DNA of 64,000 bases from Candidatus Intricatilinea gracilis. GTDB lineage: Bacteria; Pseudomonadota; Gammaproteobacteria; Burkholderiales; Burkholderiaceae_C. The stretch is taken from assembly GCA_016702605.1 (NCBI GenBank), contig JADJDQ010000002.1:207001-271000 (forward strand), read 5' to 3'. The position numbers and the translations under genes were made by a program. Below the pieces are notes generated by a model. It was not told the origin of the DNA and ran no database searches. It saw nothing but the letters and a program-made list of their open reading frames with translations. Shown in pieces: positions 9,048 through 16,148 of this stretch (position 1 is its first letter; every line of letters begins with the position of its first letter).

Positions 9048-9515
9048 TCAAGCACGAACTGCCGCTTCGATTTCGGCAATATCGATCTTCTTTTGCTTCA
9101 TCATTGCCGCGATCGCCTTGGCACACACCATCTTGTCGTCGGCCTTCAAGGTCAATTCCGTCAACCGCCTCGGGAAAACCTGCCACGACACACCGTAGCG
9201 ATCCTTGAGCCAGCCGCAATGGCTTTCCTCGCCGCCGTTTGTGGTCAGCGCCGACCAAAGTCTGTCGGTCTCGGCCTGATCATCCGTCTCGACCGAAATC
9301 GACACGGCCTCGGACAGGGTGAACATCGGCCCTGCATCGAGTATCTGATACGGCACCCCGCCCAGCGTGAAATCGATCAGCCACGAACCACCATCTCCAG
9401 AGATATCGAAGGTCGCTTCGATCCGGCTCCCCGGAATCAGGCTGCAGTAAAACTCTGCGGCCTCACGACCGCGCCCGTCACGAAACCAGAGGCAGGTACG
9501 AATCGAACTGGACAT
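9048..9515 (-). CDS. VOC-superfamily (PhnB-like) protein
   Basis: A 155-residue protein of the vicinal-oxygen-chelate fold, PhnB / 3-demethylubiquinone methyltransferase-like group: IRTCLWFRDGRGREAAEFYCSLIPGSRIEA at the front, then VPYQILDAGPMFTLSEAVSISVETDDQAETDRLW and GWLKDRYGVSWQVFP. The ATG at 9515 has GGAG seven nt upstream. The substrate is unknown; most relatives are annotated only by fold. It lies at the distal end of the integron remnant, on the same strand as the cassettes, but I see no attC on either side, so I do not count it as a cassette. Confidence 0.85.
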   Translation of the reverse strand: MSSSIRTCLWFRDGRGREAAEFYCSLIPGSRIEATFDISGDGGSWLIDFTLGGVPYQILDAGPMFTLSEAVSISVETDDQAETDRLWSALTTNGGEESHCGWLKDRYGVSWQVFPRRLTELTLKADDKMVCAKAIAAMMKQKKIDIAEIEAAVRA

Positions 9516-9595
9516 TATGTTGCTCCGCGTGTGATTGGGTTGATGCCGCCATTTTGCGTGACCTGACGAATTAAAGTGATTTCCCACGACAACAA

Positions 9596-9779
9596 GGAGT
9601 CACGATGGGATCCTATGCAATCTCGTCGAGTACCCCGGAAGCAGGTGTCCATCGTCATTGTGATGCAGTGAATCGATCTCGCAAACAACGTGTTTTCCCT
9701 GCACGGCATCACCAAGGCGGATCGGGTCATGACACGACCGCGCGTGCAGCGCATAAAACAAGACCTAGTACCGAAGGCC
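9596..9779 (+). pseudogene. 5' fragment of an IS110-type transposase gene
   Basis: About 180 bp clearly homologous to the start of the complete IS110-type element at 13319-13480. Shared blocks include GCAATCTC, GATCGATCTCGC, GTGTTTKCCCTGCACGGC and the run leading to CGACCGAACGTGC. The copy has many substitutions and several indels, no open frame, and no downstream part. It is an old, truncated relative in the same orientation. It directly abuts a 58-bp IS3 end, so this is an insertion-element scar at the distal end of the cassette array. Confidence 0.75.
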
Positions 9780-9837
9780 TCCCCATCAATTACTCCTTCG
9801 GTTAGGTCGGAGTGTCCACTAAAGTAAAACAAGGTTC
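9780..9837 (-). mobile_element. 58-bp left-end fragment of the IS3-family element
   Basis: An exact reverse complement of 14824-14881, the left end of the intact IS3 element (terminal repeat with AGTGGACACTCC, ribosome site and first codons of orfA). The perfect identity means the two copies separated recently, although the flanks differ, which points to a separate insertion later deleted rather than one duplication. It truncates the attC of the last cassette. Confidence 0.85.
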
Positions 9838-9864
9838 CGGTCCGCTGGATTGATTGGTTAGCCC
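9838..9864 (-). repeat. Half attC site, truncated by an IS3 end
   Basis: On the minus strand GGGCTAAC (9864-9857) is followed by CAATCAATCCAGCGGACCGG, which looks like the R''-L'' arm of an attC. It lies 25 bp after the stop of the preceding cassette gene. The other arm is missing because IS3 sequence begins at 9837. As one arm only, the identification rests on the pattern shared with the complete sites in this array. Confidence 0.5.
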
Positions 9865-9889
9865 GGACGGCCTGAAAAAAGAACTGACA

Positions 9890-10393
9890 TCAATGCTTCA
9901 TTGCACGTGGATTGACTTTTGTGAAGCATTTCTCCTCCTCGAAAGAATCTCCCCACAACCACACTCCAGTGCAGACTAATAGCTTTTTTTGTGGCGTAGC
10001 CACGTACTCAATTCGGGTGTAACTTGGCTTCATAGTGCAATAGTTGTTTAGATAGCCTGGTTTTACCGAAAAATTACGACCATTGAGTCGGACTTCTTCA
10101 ACCCAAATAGTTCCAGCGCTACCGCACACACCGCGATCACTTGGGGGAACAAATAATAGCTGGACGTCAATTGCCCCTCCGCGCGTGACGCAATGAATTG
10201 TATTTTCACCGTGTTCGATTTCGCGTGATTCTTCTGGACCCGAAATGTTCCCGCTGGAACTGCGCACAGTTGCTTCTAGCAGTAGGCCATTTGGGGAGCA
10301 TCGATACGCCGCTCCGACATTCGCCCAGTCCGCTTGGGCGGAACTCGCCAGTATCATCAGGAGCATCATTGTCCACACTGCGTGTTGAGACAT
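9890..10393 (-). CDS. Cassette gene: exported protein of unknown function
   Basis: 167 residues with a clear signal peptide (SQHAVWTMMLLMILASSAQA) and a mature domain with cysteines in YRCSPNG, IHCVTRGG, GVCGSAG, NNYCTMKP, LLVCTG and EKCFTK, suggesting a disulfide-stabilised secreted or periplasmic protein. No family recognised. Base composition is markedly more AT-rich than the surrounding chromosome. The ATG lies 14 bp after the core TAGCC that forms the 3' exon of the group II intron, so it begins where a cassette gene should. It is on the minus strand like all other cassettes here. Confidence 0.75.
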   Translation of the reverse strand: MSQHAVWTMMLLMILASSAQADWANVGAAYRCSPNGLLLEATVRSSSGNISGPEESREIEHGENTIHCVTRGGAIDVQLLFVPPSDRGVCGSAGTIWVEEVRLNGRNFSVKPGYLNNYCTMKPSYTRIEYVATPQKKLLVCTGVWLWGDSFEEEKCFTKVNPRAMKH

Positions 10394-10407
10394 AGTAAGG
10401 CGGGCTA

Positions 10408-12269
10408 ATCGAGATAGGAAGAAGCCTCACAGCCCCTCCCTCTCACACCACCGGACATACGGGTCACGTATCCGGCGGTTCGCTGTGTTGAATACCAACT
10501 GCTCATACCTTGGCCTCCACCAGGCTGGGCAGCCCCAAGTGTTTGAAGCATTTCGCTGGCAAAGCCAGCGACAGTGCCGGGGTTTGCGACCGGCGCCACG
10601 GGCCATGAGCGCTCTTGCTGGTGTTCCATGCTTCGCGCACCGACACGCCGCGTTTGCGCAGTTCCCGATAACCGGCCGATCCCCATTGTTTCCAGAGATA
10701 GCAGCGCAACCGCCGTCGAATCCATTTGTCCAGTTCCCGAAGAGGGCTCAGTACCTCGGTGACACCGAAGTACGCTTTCCAACCAAGCAGGCTCGTTCTG
10801 AGTTCTTCGATGATCTGGGCGATCGAATGACCCCGTGTCCTGCTGCTCACTTGTCGCACGCGTGCCTTGAGTTTGTCAATGGCCTTGTCAGCCACTTTCA
10901 AGCCCAGGCCACGGCGGCTGAGGGTAAAACCAAGAAAGGTTCGTTCCCAAGGGCGATTCACGGCGCTCTTGCGAGCATTCACTGTGAGTTGCAGCGATTT
11001 GTCGATCCAACGTGTCACGCTGGCCATCACCCGCTGCCCGGCCCGTTCGCTGGCCACCATGATCTGGCAGTCATCGGCGTATCGGGCAAAACGGTGGCCG
11101 CGCCGGTGCAGTTCCCAGTCCATTTCATCGAGCACGATGTTGGCCAGCACCGGCGAGAGCGGAACGCCTTGCGGCACGCCCTCGGTGCTGGTTTATTTGT
11201 GCCCGTCCACCCAGGCCCCGGCTTTCAGAAAGGCATGAATCAACCGACGCAGCGCCAAGTCATCGACATGACGTTGCAGTCGGTGCATCAGCTTGCCATG
11301 GTGGACCCGGTCGAAGAATGCTTCGAGGTCCAGGTCCACCACCCATGCACGCCCGGCGCGAGCCTGGCTTTGCATTTCGCGCACCGCCTGATGGGCGCTG
11401 CGCAGGGGTCGAAATCCGTAGCTGTGGGTATGGAAATGGGGTTCCCACTGCGCTTGAACAATCTGCGCAATGGCCTGCTGGATAAATCGGTCCAGCACGG
11501 TGGGGATGCCCAGCAACCTCGTTCTCCCATCCGGCTTGGGGATTTCAACGCGCCGTACGGGTTGCGGGCGATATTGCCCCGCAACGAGTTGGGCGCGTAT
11601 GGCCGGCCAGTGGCTCTTGAGGTATCCGGGCAGTTCGTCGACGCTCATGCCGTCGACACCCGGCGCGCCCTTGTTCTGGCGCACTTGCTTGAGGGCGCGT
11701 TGCAGATTCTCGCGAGCGAGCACCTGTTGCAACAACGCGCCCGATATCGCTTCTACAGAAACCGGACCAGGGCAAGCGAGTTCCGCGGGTCTACGGCCAT
11801 TCTCGGTCACCTTCACCGTGCTGCGAAGTCTCACAACGTTCGGGCCTTCGGTTGGCTTCATCGGCTCACCGCCTTCGCCGCCCTTAATATGCCCTTTGCT
11901 GACTTCTCTGTGGTCTTCAGCGCCGGTTACCCGTCGCCCAGTGGCCCGCGCTTTCGAACGAGTCACACCACAGAGATCTCCCGTGGTAAGACACGAATCC
12001 TTCCTCGCATAGGCGCCGGATTTACAAAATGCATCCTTCCCGGTGTTGCCACCCACTTGTAGATAGAGGGCTTCGCGGTCACGTGCCCGCTCGTCCCGGA
12101 TGCATCACGCCTCATATCCGGTTTTTGTTCATCGCCCTGCGATTTCGCCTTGGACTTCCTCCGCACCCCGCCTCGCGACGACGCACTTGTCCTTTGGCTA
12201 ACCTTCGGCTCTGCTGATACCTGGTATCGGGACTTGCACCCGACTGGATTCGTGCCATGCACGGCACAC
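10408..12269 (-). mobile_element. Group II intron (class C, attC-targeting type)
   Basis: About 1862 nt, minus strand. The 5' end GTGTGCC is followed by intron domain I signatures (GTCGGGTGCAAGTCCCG). The 3' part holds a domain V hairpin (about 10446-10482: CCGGATACG, 4-nt loop, CGTATGTCCGG with a two-base bulge), then domain VI ending CTATCTCGAT. Removing this segment joins CCACGT to TAGCC and restores the attC core GTTAGCC. The encoded protein has no endonuclease domain and the insertion lies directly after a hairpin, both as known for group IIC introns; group IIC-attC introns are known from integrons. Boundaries are set by this exon logic and may be off by 1-2 nt. Confidence 0.8.
10503..11861 (-). 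pseudogene. ltrA: Group II intron reverse transcriptase/maturase, interrupted
   Basis: A reverse transcriptase of about 450 residues: RT fingers (NKGAPGVDGMSVDEL, EIPKPDGRTRLLGIPTVLDR, SYGFRPLRSAHQAV), catalytic RYADDCQIMV, and maturase domain X (SLLGWKAYFG, LDKWIRRRLRCYLWKQWG). No HNH endonuclease domain follows, as in class C. One TAA (11195-11193) interrupts the frame after WVDGHK, immediately before TSTEGVPQGVPLSP; reading continues in the same frame, so a single substitution broke it. Without readthrough both halves are inactive. I start at the ATG at 11861, as the upstream open frame belongs to structural intron RNA. Confidence 0.85.
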
Positions 12270-12330
12270 ACGTGGAAATAACCGGACTGCGCGGCTTTTC
12301 GCGCAGGTCCGGTTGATTGCAGGGTTGGGC
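12270..12330 (-). repeat. attC site split by the group II intron
   Basis: Minus strand: R'' GCCCAAC (12330-12324), then an imperfect stem AACCGGAC-C-TGCGCG / CGCGCA-GTCCGGTT with loop AAAAGC, then ATTTCCACGT. The final core is completed by TAGCC at 10407-10403 on the far side of the intron, giving GTTAGCC. One unpaired C in the left arm is the kind of extrahelical base that orients attC recombination. It starts two bases after the stop of the SUKH cassette gene. Confidence 0.85.
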
Positions 12331-12331
12331 G

Positions 12332-12655
12332 TCATCGATAGCCGCCTTGCACAAAAGCCCAGATTTCTTGCACGGAGCCCTCCTTCGAAGGGGACTCTCC
12401 ATCTTCTGGATTCCAGAGAATAGCCATTCTCTTTTCAGGTACCCAACCAAGAAAGTTTCCGACGCCATCGTCTCCGAACCACACGACGGTGTTTAGCGGC
12501 AACGGATACCAGTCTTCCGCGCGAAGCCATGAATTCACAGCGGTGATTCCGTGGTTTACCTCGCCTGGCTCTGGCAATACCAACCAGACACCTTGCGCTG
12601 GCTGGTACCCGAGTGGCAGGTGTTCCTGAATTTCTCGCGGGAGTAGCGAAATCAT
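12332..12655 (-). CDS. Cassette gene: SMI1/KNR4 (SUKH)-like protein
   Basis: 107 residues resembling the SUKH/SMI1-KNR4 fold: NTVVWFGDDGVGNFLGWVPEKRMAILWNPEDGE is the typical central stretch, with an N-terminal LPREIQEHLPLGYQPAQGVW. SUKH proteins commonly serve as immunity proteins against toxins of contact-dependent or polymorphic systems, and orphan copies are frequent in gene cassettes. No toxin gene lies beside it, so it would be an orphan immunity gene. The ATG at 12655 follows the attC core GTTGGGC by about 10 bp; there is no visible Shine-Dalgarno, which is common in cassettes. Confidence 0.7.
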   Translation of the reverse strand: MISLLPREIQEHLPLGYQPAQGVWLVLPEPGEVNHGITAVNSWLRAEDWYPLPLNTVVWFGDDGVGNFLGWVPEKRMAILWNPEDGESPSKEGSVQEIWAFVQGGYR

Positions 12656-12664
12656 GACTGTGAA

Positions 12665-12741
12665 GCCCAACGCTAAGTTAACCGGTAAATACAGGCGGGC
12701 GAAGCCAGCCTGTATTTACCGGCTCGACGATGGGTTAGGGC
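12665..12741 (-). repeat. Complete attC site (77 bp)
   Basis: Minus strand: R'' CCCTAAC containing the TAA stop of the preceding gene, then a perfect 15-bp stem CCGGTAAATACAGGC / GCCTGTATTTACCGG around a loop of about 11 nt, then TTAACTTAGC and the core GTTGGGC (12671-12665), a perfect GTTRRRY. Size, paired cores and position between two co-oriented genes are those of a cassette recombination site. Confidence 0.88.
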
Positions 12742-13241
12742 TCATTCTTGATGCTCCGCACAATCTCGGAGATGACCGTCAGGAGTTCCTCGTGGCTCAG
12801 GATCTTGGAGTCGGCATAGAGGGCCAGGATCTGACCTGGCCGTGCAATGACTAGCTGGCGAAATCGGCGACCTGTGTTGTCGGAACCCATGAATTCTCCG
12901 AATGCTTCGTGGGAGCCAACTGATACGTTCGATTCAACACTTAAGAGAGCAAGTTTCCGGTCTCGTGCTGACTGCGCGTGCGTTTCGAGCGCGGCCTGTA
13001 GCAGGTGACTCGCAGCGGCCTCCAAGTTCCGCTCTGTGATCTTCGGCGCGCGCTGCGTCAGTACGTTTACTTCAATGGGCCGAGCTGCAGATCGCAAGGC
13101 AAACTCGTCCGCATTCGATCCGGCGATGACCTTCCACTCGTCGGCGACGATGAAGGTTGCAATCGTAGTCTTGACTTCTGCGGCGATCGCCTGCAACTGC
13201 CAAAGTAGACAACAAAGTAGAAGGGTTGCGCGACATCGCAT
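12735..13241 (-). CDS. Cassette gene: exported protein of unknown function
   Basis: 168 residues with a signal peptide (MRCRATLLLCCLLWQLQAIAA, cut likely after AIA-A). The mature part has alternating strands and helices (TTIATFIVADEWKVIAG, RRFRQLVIARPGQILALYADSK, VISEIVRSIKNEP) but no family I can name. It lies between two attC cores: its ATG is seven bases after GTTAGGGC and its TAA stop lies inside the next R'' box, a hallmark of a compact gene cassette. Base composition is more AT-rich than chromosomal neighbours. Confidence 0.75.
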   Translation of the reverse strand: MRCRATLLLCCLLWQLQAIAAEVKTTIATFIVADEWKVIAGSNADEFALRSAARPIEVNVLTQRAPKITERNLEAAASHLLQAALETHAQSARDRKLALLSVESNVSVGSHEAFGEFMGSDNTGRRFRQLVIARPGQILALYADSKILSHEELLTVISEIVRSIKNEP

Positions 13242-13247
13242 TGTTGA

Positions 13248-13278
13248 GCCCTAACGAATGAAAGGGACTACCCTTTCC
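13248..13278 (-). repeat. attC remnant: core GTTAGGGC plus a small hairpin
   Basis: On the minus strand the core GTTAGGGC (13255-13248) is preceded by CATTC and a hairpin AAAGGG / CCCTTT with a 4-nt loop (13261-13276). No R'' partner is visible because IS110-type sequence begins here. The ten bases CTAACGAATG (13251-13260, plus strand) recur at 14582-14591 on the other side of that element. Confidence 0.6.
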
Positions 13279-13372
13279 AGGTTCGCCGCAGGGTTGACGT
13301 GCGGCGACCGGCAACAAAGTGCCACGATGGGGTTCTGTGCAATCTCATCGGGTATCCCGGAAGGAGAAGTCC

Positions 13373-14386
13373 ATGGCCATTGTGATGCTGGGGATCGATC
13401 TCGCCAAGAACGTGTTTGCCCTGCACGGCGTGAACGAGGCGGGTCGGGTGGAGATGAAGCGACCGAACGTGCCGCGCAGCAAGTTGGTTGAGACGGTTGC
13501 GACCTTGCCTGTGTGCACGGTCGCGATGGAGGCTTGTTCGGGTGCGCACCACTGGGCGCGCGAGTTCGCCAAGTTCGGCCATACCGTCAAGCTTATGGCG
13601 CCGCACTTCGTCACGCCGTTTCGCATGAGCGGCAAATACGCCAAGAACGACGCTGCCGATGCGGCTGCGATTTGTTCTGCGGCTCAGAAAGCCGACATGC
13701 GATTCGTGCCCGCCAAGAGCGTGGATCAGCAAACGCGACTGATGGTCCACCGCGCCCGACAGGGTTTTGTCGACACCCGCACCGCCACCCTCAACCGCAT
13801 TCGCGGTCTGCTCAGCGAGTTGGGTATCGTCTTGCCGCTCAAGGCCGCCTGTGTGCGACGTCTGGCGCTGCAACACCTGGAAGACCTGCCCGGCTGGGCC
13901 AATACCGTCATTGGTGATCTGCTCAGCGAGGTGCATCACCTGGATGAGCGCATTGCCCAGTATGACCGGCACATCCAGCACATGGCGCGCACCGACCCGA
14001 CGCGCCAGCTCATGCGTTTGTGCGGCATTGGCGAAACCACCGCCACGGCGATGATTGCCATGGTCGGCAATGCACATGAGTTCACCAGCGGCCGGCAGTT
14101 CGCGGCCTGGCTGGGATTGGTGCCACGCCAATACAGTTCCGGTGGCAAGACCCGACTCGGACGCATCACCAAGGCCGGCGATGCCTATTTGCGAACGCTG
14201 CTTATCCAAGGTGCTCGTGCCGTGCTGGAAGCCGCCAAGAAAAAGACCGACAGCGTGAGCCGCTGGATCAAGGCTGTGGAAGAGCGGCGCGGCTATTGGA
14301 AAGCCGTGGTCGCCATGGCGGCCAAGAATGCACGCAAGTGCTGGGCACTGATGCAAAAGGGTGAGGCATTCAAGCTGCCAGCCTGA
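13373..14386 (+). CDS. IS110-family DEDD transposase
   Basis: 337 residues. N-terminal RuvC-like DEDD domain: GIDLAKNVFALHG (first Asp), VAMEACSGAHHWARE (Glu), KNDAADAAAIC (Asp pair). C-terminal Tnp_20 domain: LCGIGETTATAMIAMVG, FAAWLGLVPRQYSSGGKTRLG with the conserved serine, and KAGDAYLRTLLIQGARA. It catalyses excision and insertion of the element, guided in this family by an element-encoded RNA. The ATG at 13373 has AAGGAG six nt upstream. The frame is intact, so it could be active, in contrast to the truncated relative at 9596. Confidence 0.93.
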   Translation: MAIVMLGIDLAKNVFALHGVNEAGRVEMKRPNVPRSKLVETVATLPVCTVAMEACSGAHHWAREFAKFGHTVKLMAPHFVTPFRMSGKYAKNDAADAAAICSAAQKADMRFVPAKSVDQQTRLMVHRARQGFVDTRTATLNRIRGLLSELGIVLPLKAACVRRLALQHLEDLPGWANTVIGDLLSEVHHLDERIAQYDRHIQHMARTDPTRQLMRLCGIGETTATAMIAMVGNAHEFTSGRQFAAWLGLVPRQYSSGGKTRLGRITKAGDAYLRTLLIQGARAVLEAAKKKTDSVSRWIKAVEERRGYWKAVVAMAAKNARKCWALMQKGEAFKLPA

Positions 14387-14579
14387 CACGCCAACGACCT
14401 GACGATTAACCAGAATGTTCACCGGAGAACACCCAGCCAAGACCAATTGATTTGCCACCGCGGGACACCGTCGCTGATGAAGAGCAAGGTAAGGACCCGC
14501 GCGCAGCGTGACCGATAAGCTCGAGAAGTTGACACCGGGTGCAGTTGCGTTTGCCAATTGAGCACACCCGGCCAGACTT
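14387..14579 (+). ncRNA. 3' non-coding end of the IS110-type element, possible bridge RNA
   Basis: About 190 bp directly after the transposase stop and before the attC core at 14580. IS1111-branch elements are known to encode their bridge RNA in this position. I see several short complementary pairs (for example around CCGGGTG / CACCCGG, 14535-14571) but did not fold it. The call is by position only. Confidence 0.3.
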
Positions 14580-14823
14580 GGCTAACGAATGGGTTCTGCG
14601 CGCGAGTCTGTCATCAGGGTCTGCAGCCCAGGGAATCTTGTTCCAGGTTTGCTGCATCAATGACCGTTTGTAGTTTATCCAGTCCGCACCTGAGCTCGTA
14701 CAGACAATTCGCGACAGTATCCAGGGGTTGGTGAACACGTGAGGATCAGTAGCCTTTGGTCAATCGCTACGCGATCGACCAAGGGATGATTTAACCCAAA
14801 AACTGCTTGACACCGGGGGAAGC
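14580..14823 (-). other. Gene-free remnant with attC-core-like sequences
   Basis: About 240 bp between the IS110-type and IS3 elements. It holds the core GTTAGCC (minus 14586-14580) preceded by CCATTC, and a second perfect core GTTAAAT (minus 14795-14789), but no complete attC hairpin and no convincing gene. A 110-residue minus frame crosses it and runs into the IS110-type element; it lacks any start signal. Probably the remains of one or two cassettes. Confidence 0.4.
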
Positions 14824-14874
14824 GAACCTTGTTTTACTTTAGTGGACACTCCGACCTAACCGAAGGAGTAATTG

Positions 14875-15240
14875 ATGGGGATGCCAGGGCCGCAAATGGT
14901 CGATCGCTACGGAGTTGATTTCAAACTCACGGCGGTCAAGATGTCGGAGTCGCCGGGGGGTGTTGATCAAGGACGTTGCCGAGTCCTTGTGCATTCACCC
15001 CTTCATGTTGTCCAAGTGGCGCAAGCAGGTGCGCGAGAAGGAGTGCTTGTGGGCAAAGCTCCCAAGGTCGATCCAGACTCCGTGGCCGAGTTGAAGCGAC
15101 TACATGATGTCGAGAAGAAGTATCAGCGCCTGCAAATGGAGCACGACCTCCTAAAAAAAGCCATCCGGTTTGCCTCAGAACTAAAGGCGAAGTCTTCGCC
15201 TTCATCCAGGCAAACCGGCAAACCCACGCGGTCCAAATGA
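14875..15240 (+). CDS. IS3 OrfA with an internal out-of-frame segment
   Basis: 121 residues. The start (MGMPGPQMVDRYGVDFKLTAVKMSESPG) and the C-terminal leucine-zipper part (VDPDSVAELKRLHDVEKKYQRLQ and following) are normal. Between them an extra G in a run of six (about 14954-14961) and two extra bases near 15040 put about 27 codons out of frame: the shifted frame reads VLIKDVAESLCIHPFMLSKWRKQVRE, the expected helix-turn-helix segment. The two changes cancel, leaving an open but probably non-functional OrfA. ATG 14875 has AAGGAG six nt upstream. Confidence 0.8.
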   Translation: MGMPGPQMVDRYGVDFKLTAVKMSESPGGVDQGRCRVLVHSPLHVVQVAQAGAREGVLVGKAPKVDPDSVAELKRLHDVEKKYQRLQMEHDLLKKAIRFASELKAKSSPSSRQTGKPTRSK

Positions 15241-16046
15241 TGTGCGAATACTTCAAGGTCAGCCGCTCAGGCTTTTATGCCTGGCAAGGTCGTGACCCTA
15301 GTGCGCGTCAGGTGCGCGACGAAGGCCTAGTCGAACAGGTGCGCCGCATTCATACCGACAGCCGTGGCTACTACGGCAGCCCGCGCATCAAGCATGCGCT
15401 ATCACAGCAAGGAACCGAGGTCAGTCGAGGCACCGTGGCCAGAGTGATGCGCTGTGCACGACTGCAGGGGCGAAGTGCCCGCCTGTACCGTCGATCCCGC
15501 GTAGGCCAGAAGGCGTTCTTTACCAGCATCCCCAACACCGAGCGTGACGTGAAACTTGAGCGACTCAATCAGGTCTGGGTCGGCGACGTCACCTACCTCA
15601 AGGTCAGTGGCCAATGGCGCTATCTGGCAGTGGTGATGGACAAGTTCTCCCGGCGCATCATCGGATGGAGCCTGAGCCGCAACCGGGATGCCGCACTAAC
15701 CTTGGATGCCGTCAATCACGCGGTTCGCAACCGCCAGCCCGAAACCGGCCTGCACTTCCACAGCGACCGCGGCATCGAATATGCGGCGTGGGCCTATCGC
15801 CAAAAGCTGGTGAAACACGGTATCGTGCAGAGCATGAACCGACCGGGCAAGATGAACGACAACGCGCACATGGAATCGTTCTTCCATTCGATGAAGACCG
15901 AGGAGTTGTACGGCCAGACATTCACAGCCGACGACGATTTGCACAAGGCGTTGCTGAGTTATATCCAGTTCTACAACCAGCAGCGCCTACATTCTTCGAT
16001 CGGCTACCGGTCGCCAGCAGTATTCGAGAAAAGCGTTTGTTCATGA
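15237..16046 (+). CDS. IS3 OrfB DDE transposase
   Basis: 269 residues: HTH_21-like N-terminus (FKVSRSGFYAWQ, YYGSPRIKHAL), then the DDE core with Asp in QVWVGDVTYLKV, Asp in HFHSDRGIEYA and Glu in NDNAHMESFFHSMK. It overlaps orfA by ATGA in the -1 frame; the run of seven A at 15153-15159 is the usual slip site and gives an OrfAB fusion without a stop. OrfB is intact, but the fusion would include the damaged OrfA segment. Confidence 0.92.
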   Translation: MMCEYFKVSRSGFYAWQGRDPSARQVRDEGLVEQVRRIHTDSRGYYGSPRIKHALSQQGTEVSRGTVARVMRCARLQGRSARLYRRSRVGQKAFFTSIPNTERDVKLERLNQVWVGDVTYLKVSGQWRYLAVVMDKFSRRIIGWSLSRNRDAALTLDAVNHAVRNRQPETGLHFHSDRGIEYAAWAYRQKLVKHGIVQSMNRPGKMNDNAHMESFFHSMKTEELYGQTFTADDDLHKALLSYIQFYNQQRLHSSIGYRSPAVFEKSVCS

Positions 16047-16077
16047 GCGGGTGTCCACTTTTGAGAAACAAGTTCCA

Positions 16078-16148
16078 GCCCTTGTAGTTTGAGATGAGAG
16101 GCGGCGCCCGGCTTGCCGGGTGACGTCCTCTCGATTGAAGGGTTAGCC
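16078..16148 (-). repeat. attC site behind the TPR cassette, distal core lost
   Basis: Minus strand: GGCTAAC (16148-16142) overlapping the stop of the TPR gene, then CCTTCAATC and a stem GAGAGG...CCCGG / CCGGG...CCTCTC with loop CAAG. No perfect GTTRRRY follows; instead the sequence runs through CAAACTACAAGGGC into the IS3 end. So the site is recognisable but its R' core was mutated or replaced on IS3 insertion. Confidence 0.65.

Larger units (their letters stand above)
13256..14579 (+). mobile_element. IS110/IS1111-type insertion element inside the cassette array
   Basis: Holds one transposase gene, about 110 bp of 5' sequence and about 190 bp of 3' non-coding sequence. It is bounded on both sides by attC-core remnants with the shared CTAACGAATG. 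An IS1111 subgroup that targets attC sites is known from other integrons, and the long 3' non-coding end fits the IS1111 branch. The exact termini were not resolved, since such elements make no regular target duplication. Confidence 0.7.
14824..16077 (+). mobile_element. IS3-family insertion sequence
   Basis: About 1.25 kb with partly matching ends (left GAACCTTGTTTTACTTTAGT then GGACAC; right, reversed, GGAACTTGTTTCTCAAAAGT then GGACAC). It carries overlapping orfA and orfB on the plus strand and an A7 slippery run. The right end adjoins the attC behind the TPR cassette. No clean 3-4 bp target duplication is seen, so flanking DNA has probably been rearranged. Confidence 0.85.

Noticed and set aside
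9048..9515. VOC gene as the last integron cassette
   Set aside because: Same strand as the cassettes, but no R'' or R' core or hairpin on either side, and it has a normal Shine-Dalgarno.
14406..14738. 110-residue minus frame between the IS110-type and IS3 elements
   Set aside because: It crosses an attC core and runs into the non-coding end of the IS110-type element, with no start signal or domain.
14820..16081. Target-site duplication around the IS3 element
   Set aside because: Three bases outside either candidate end do not match, so no duplication is claimed.
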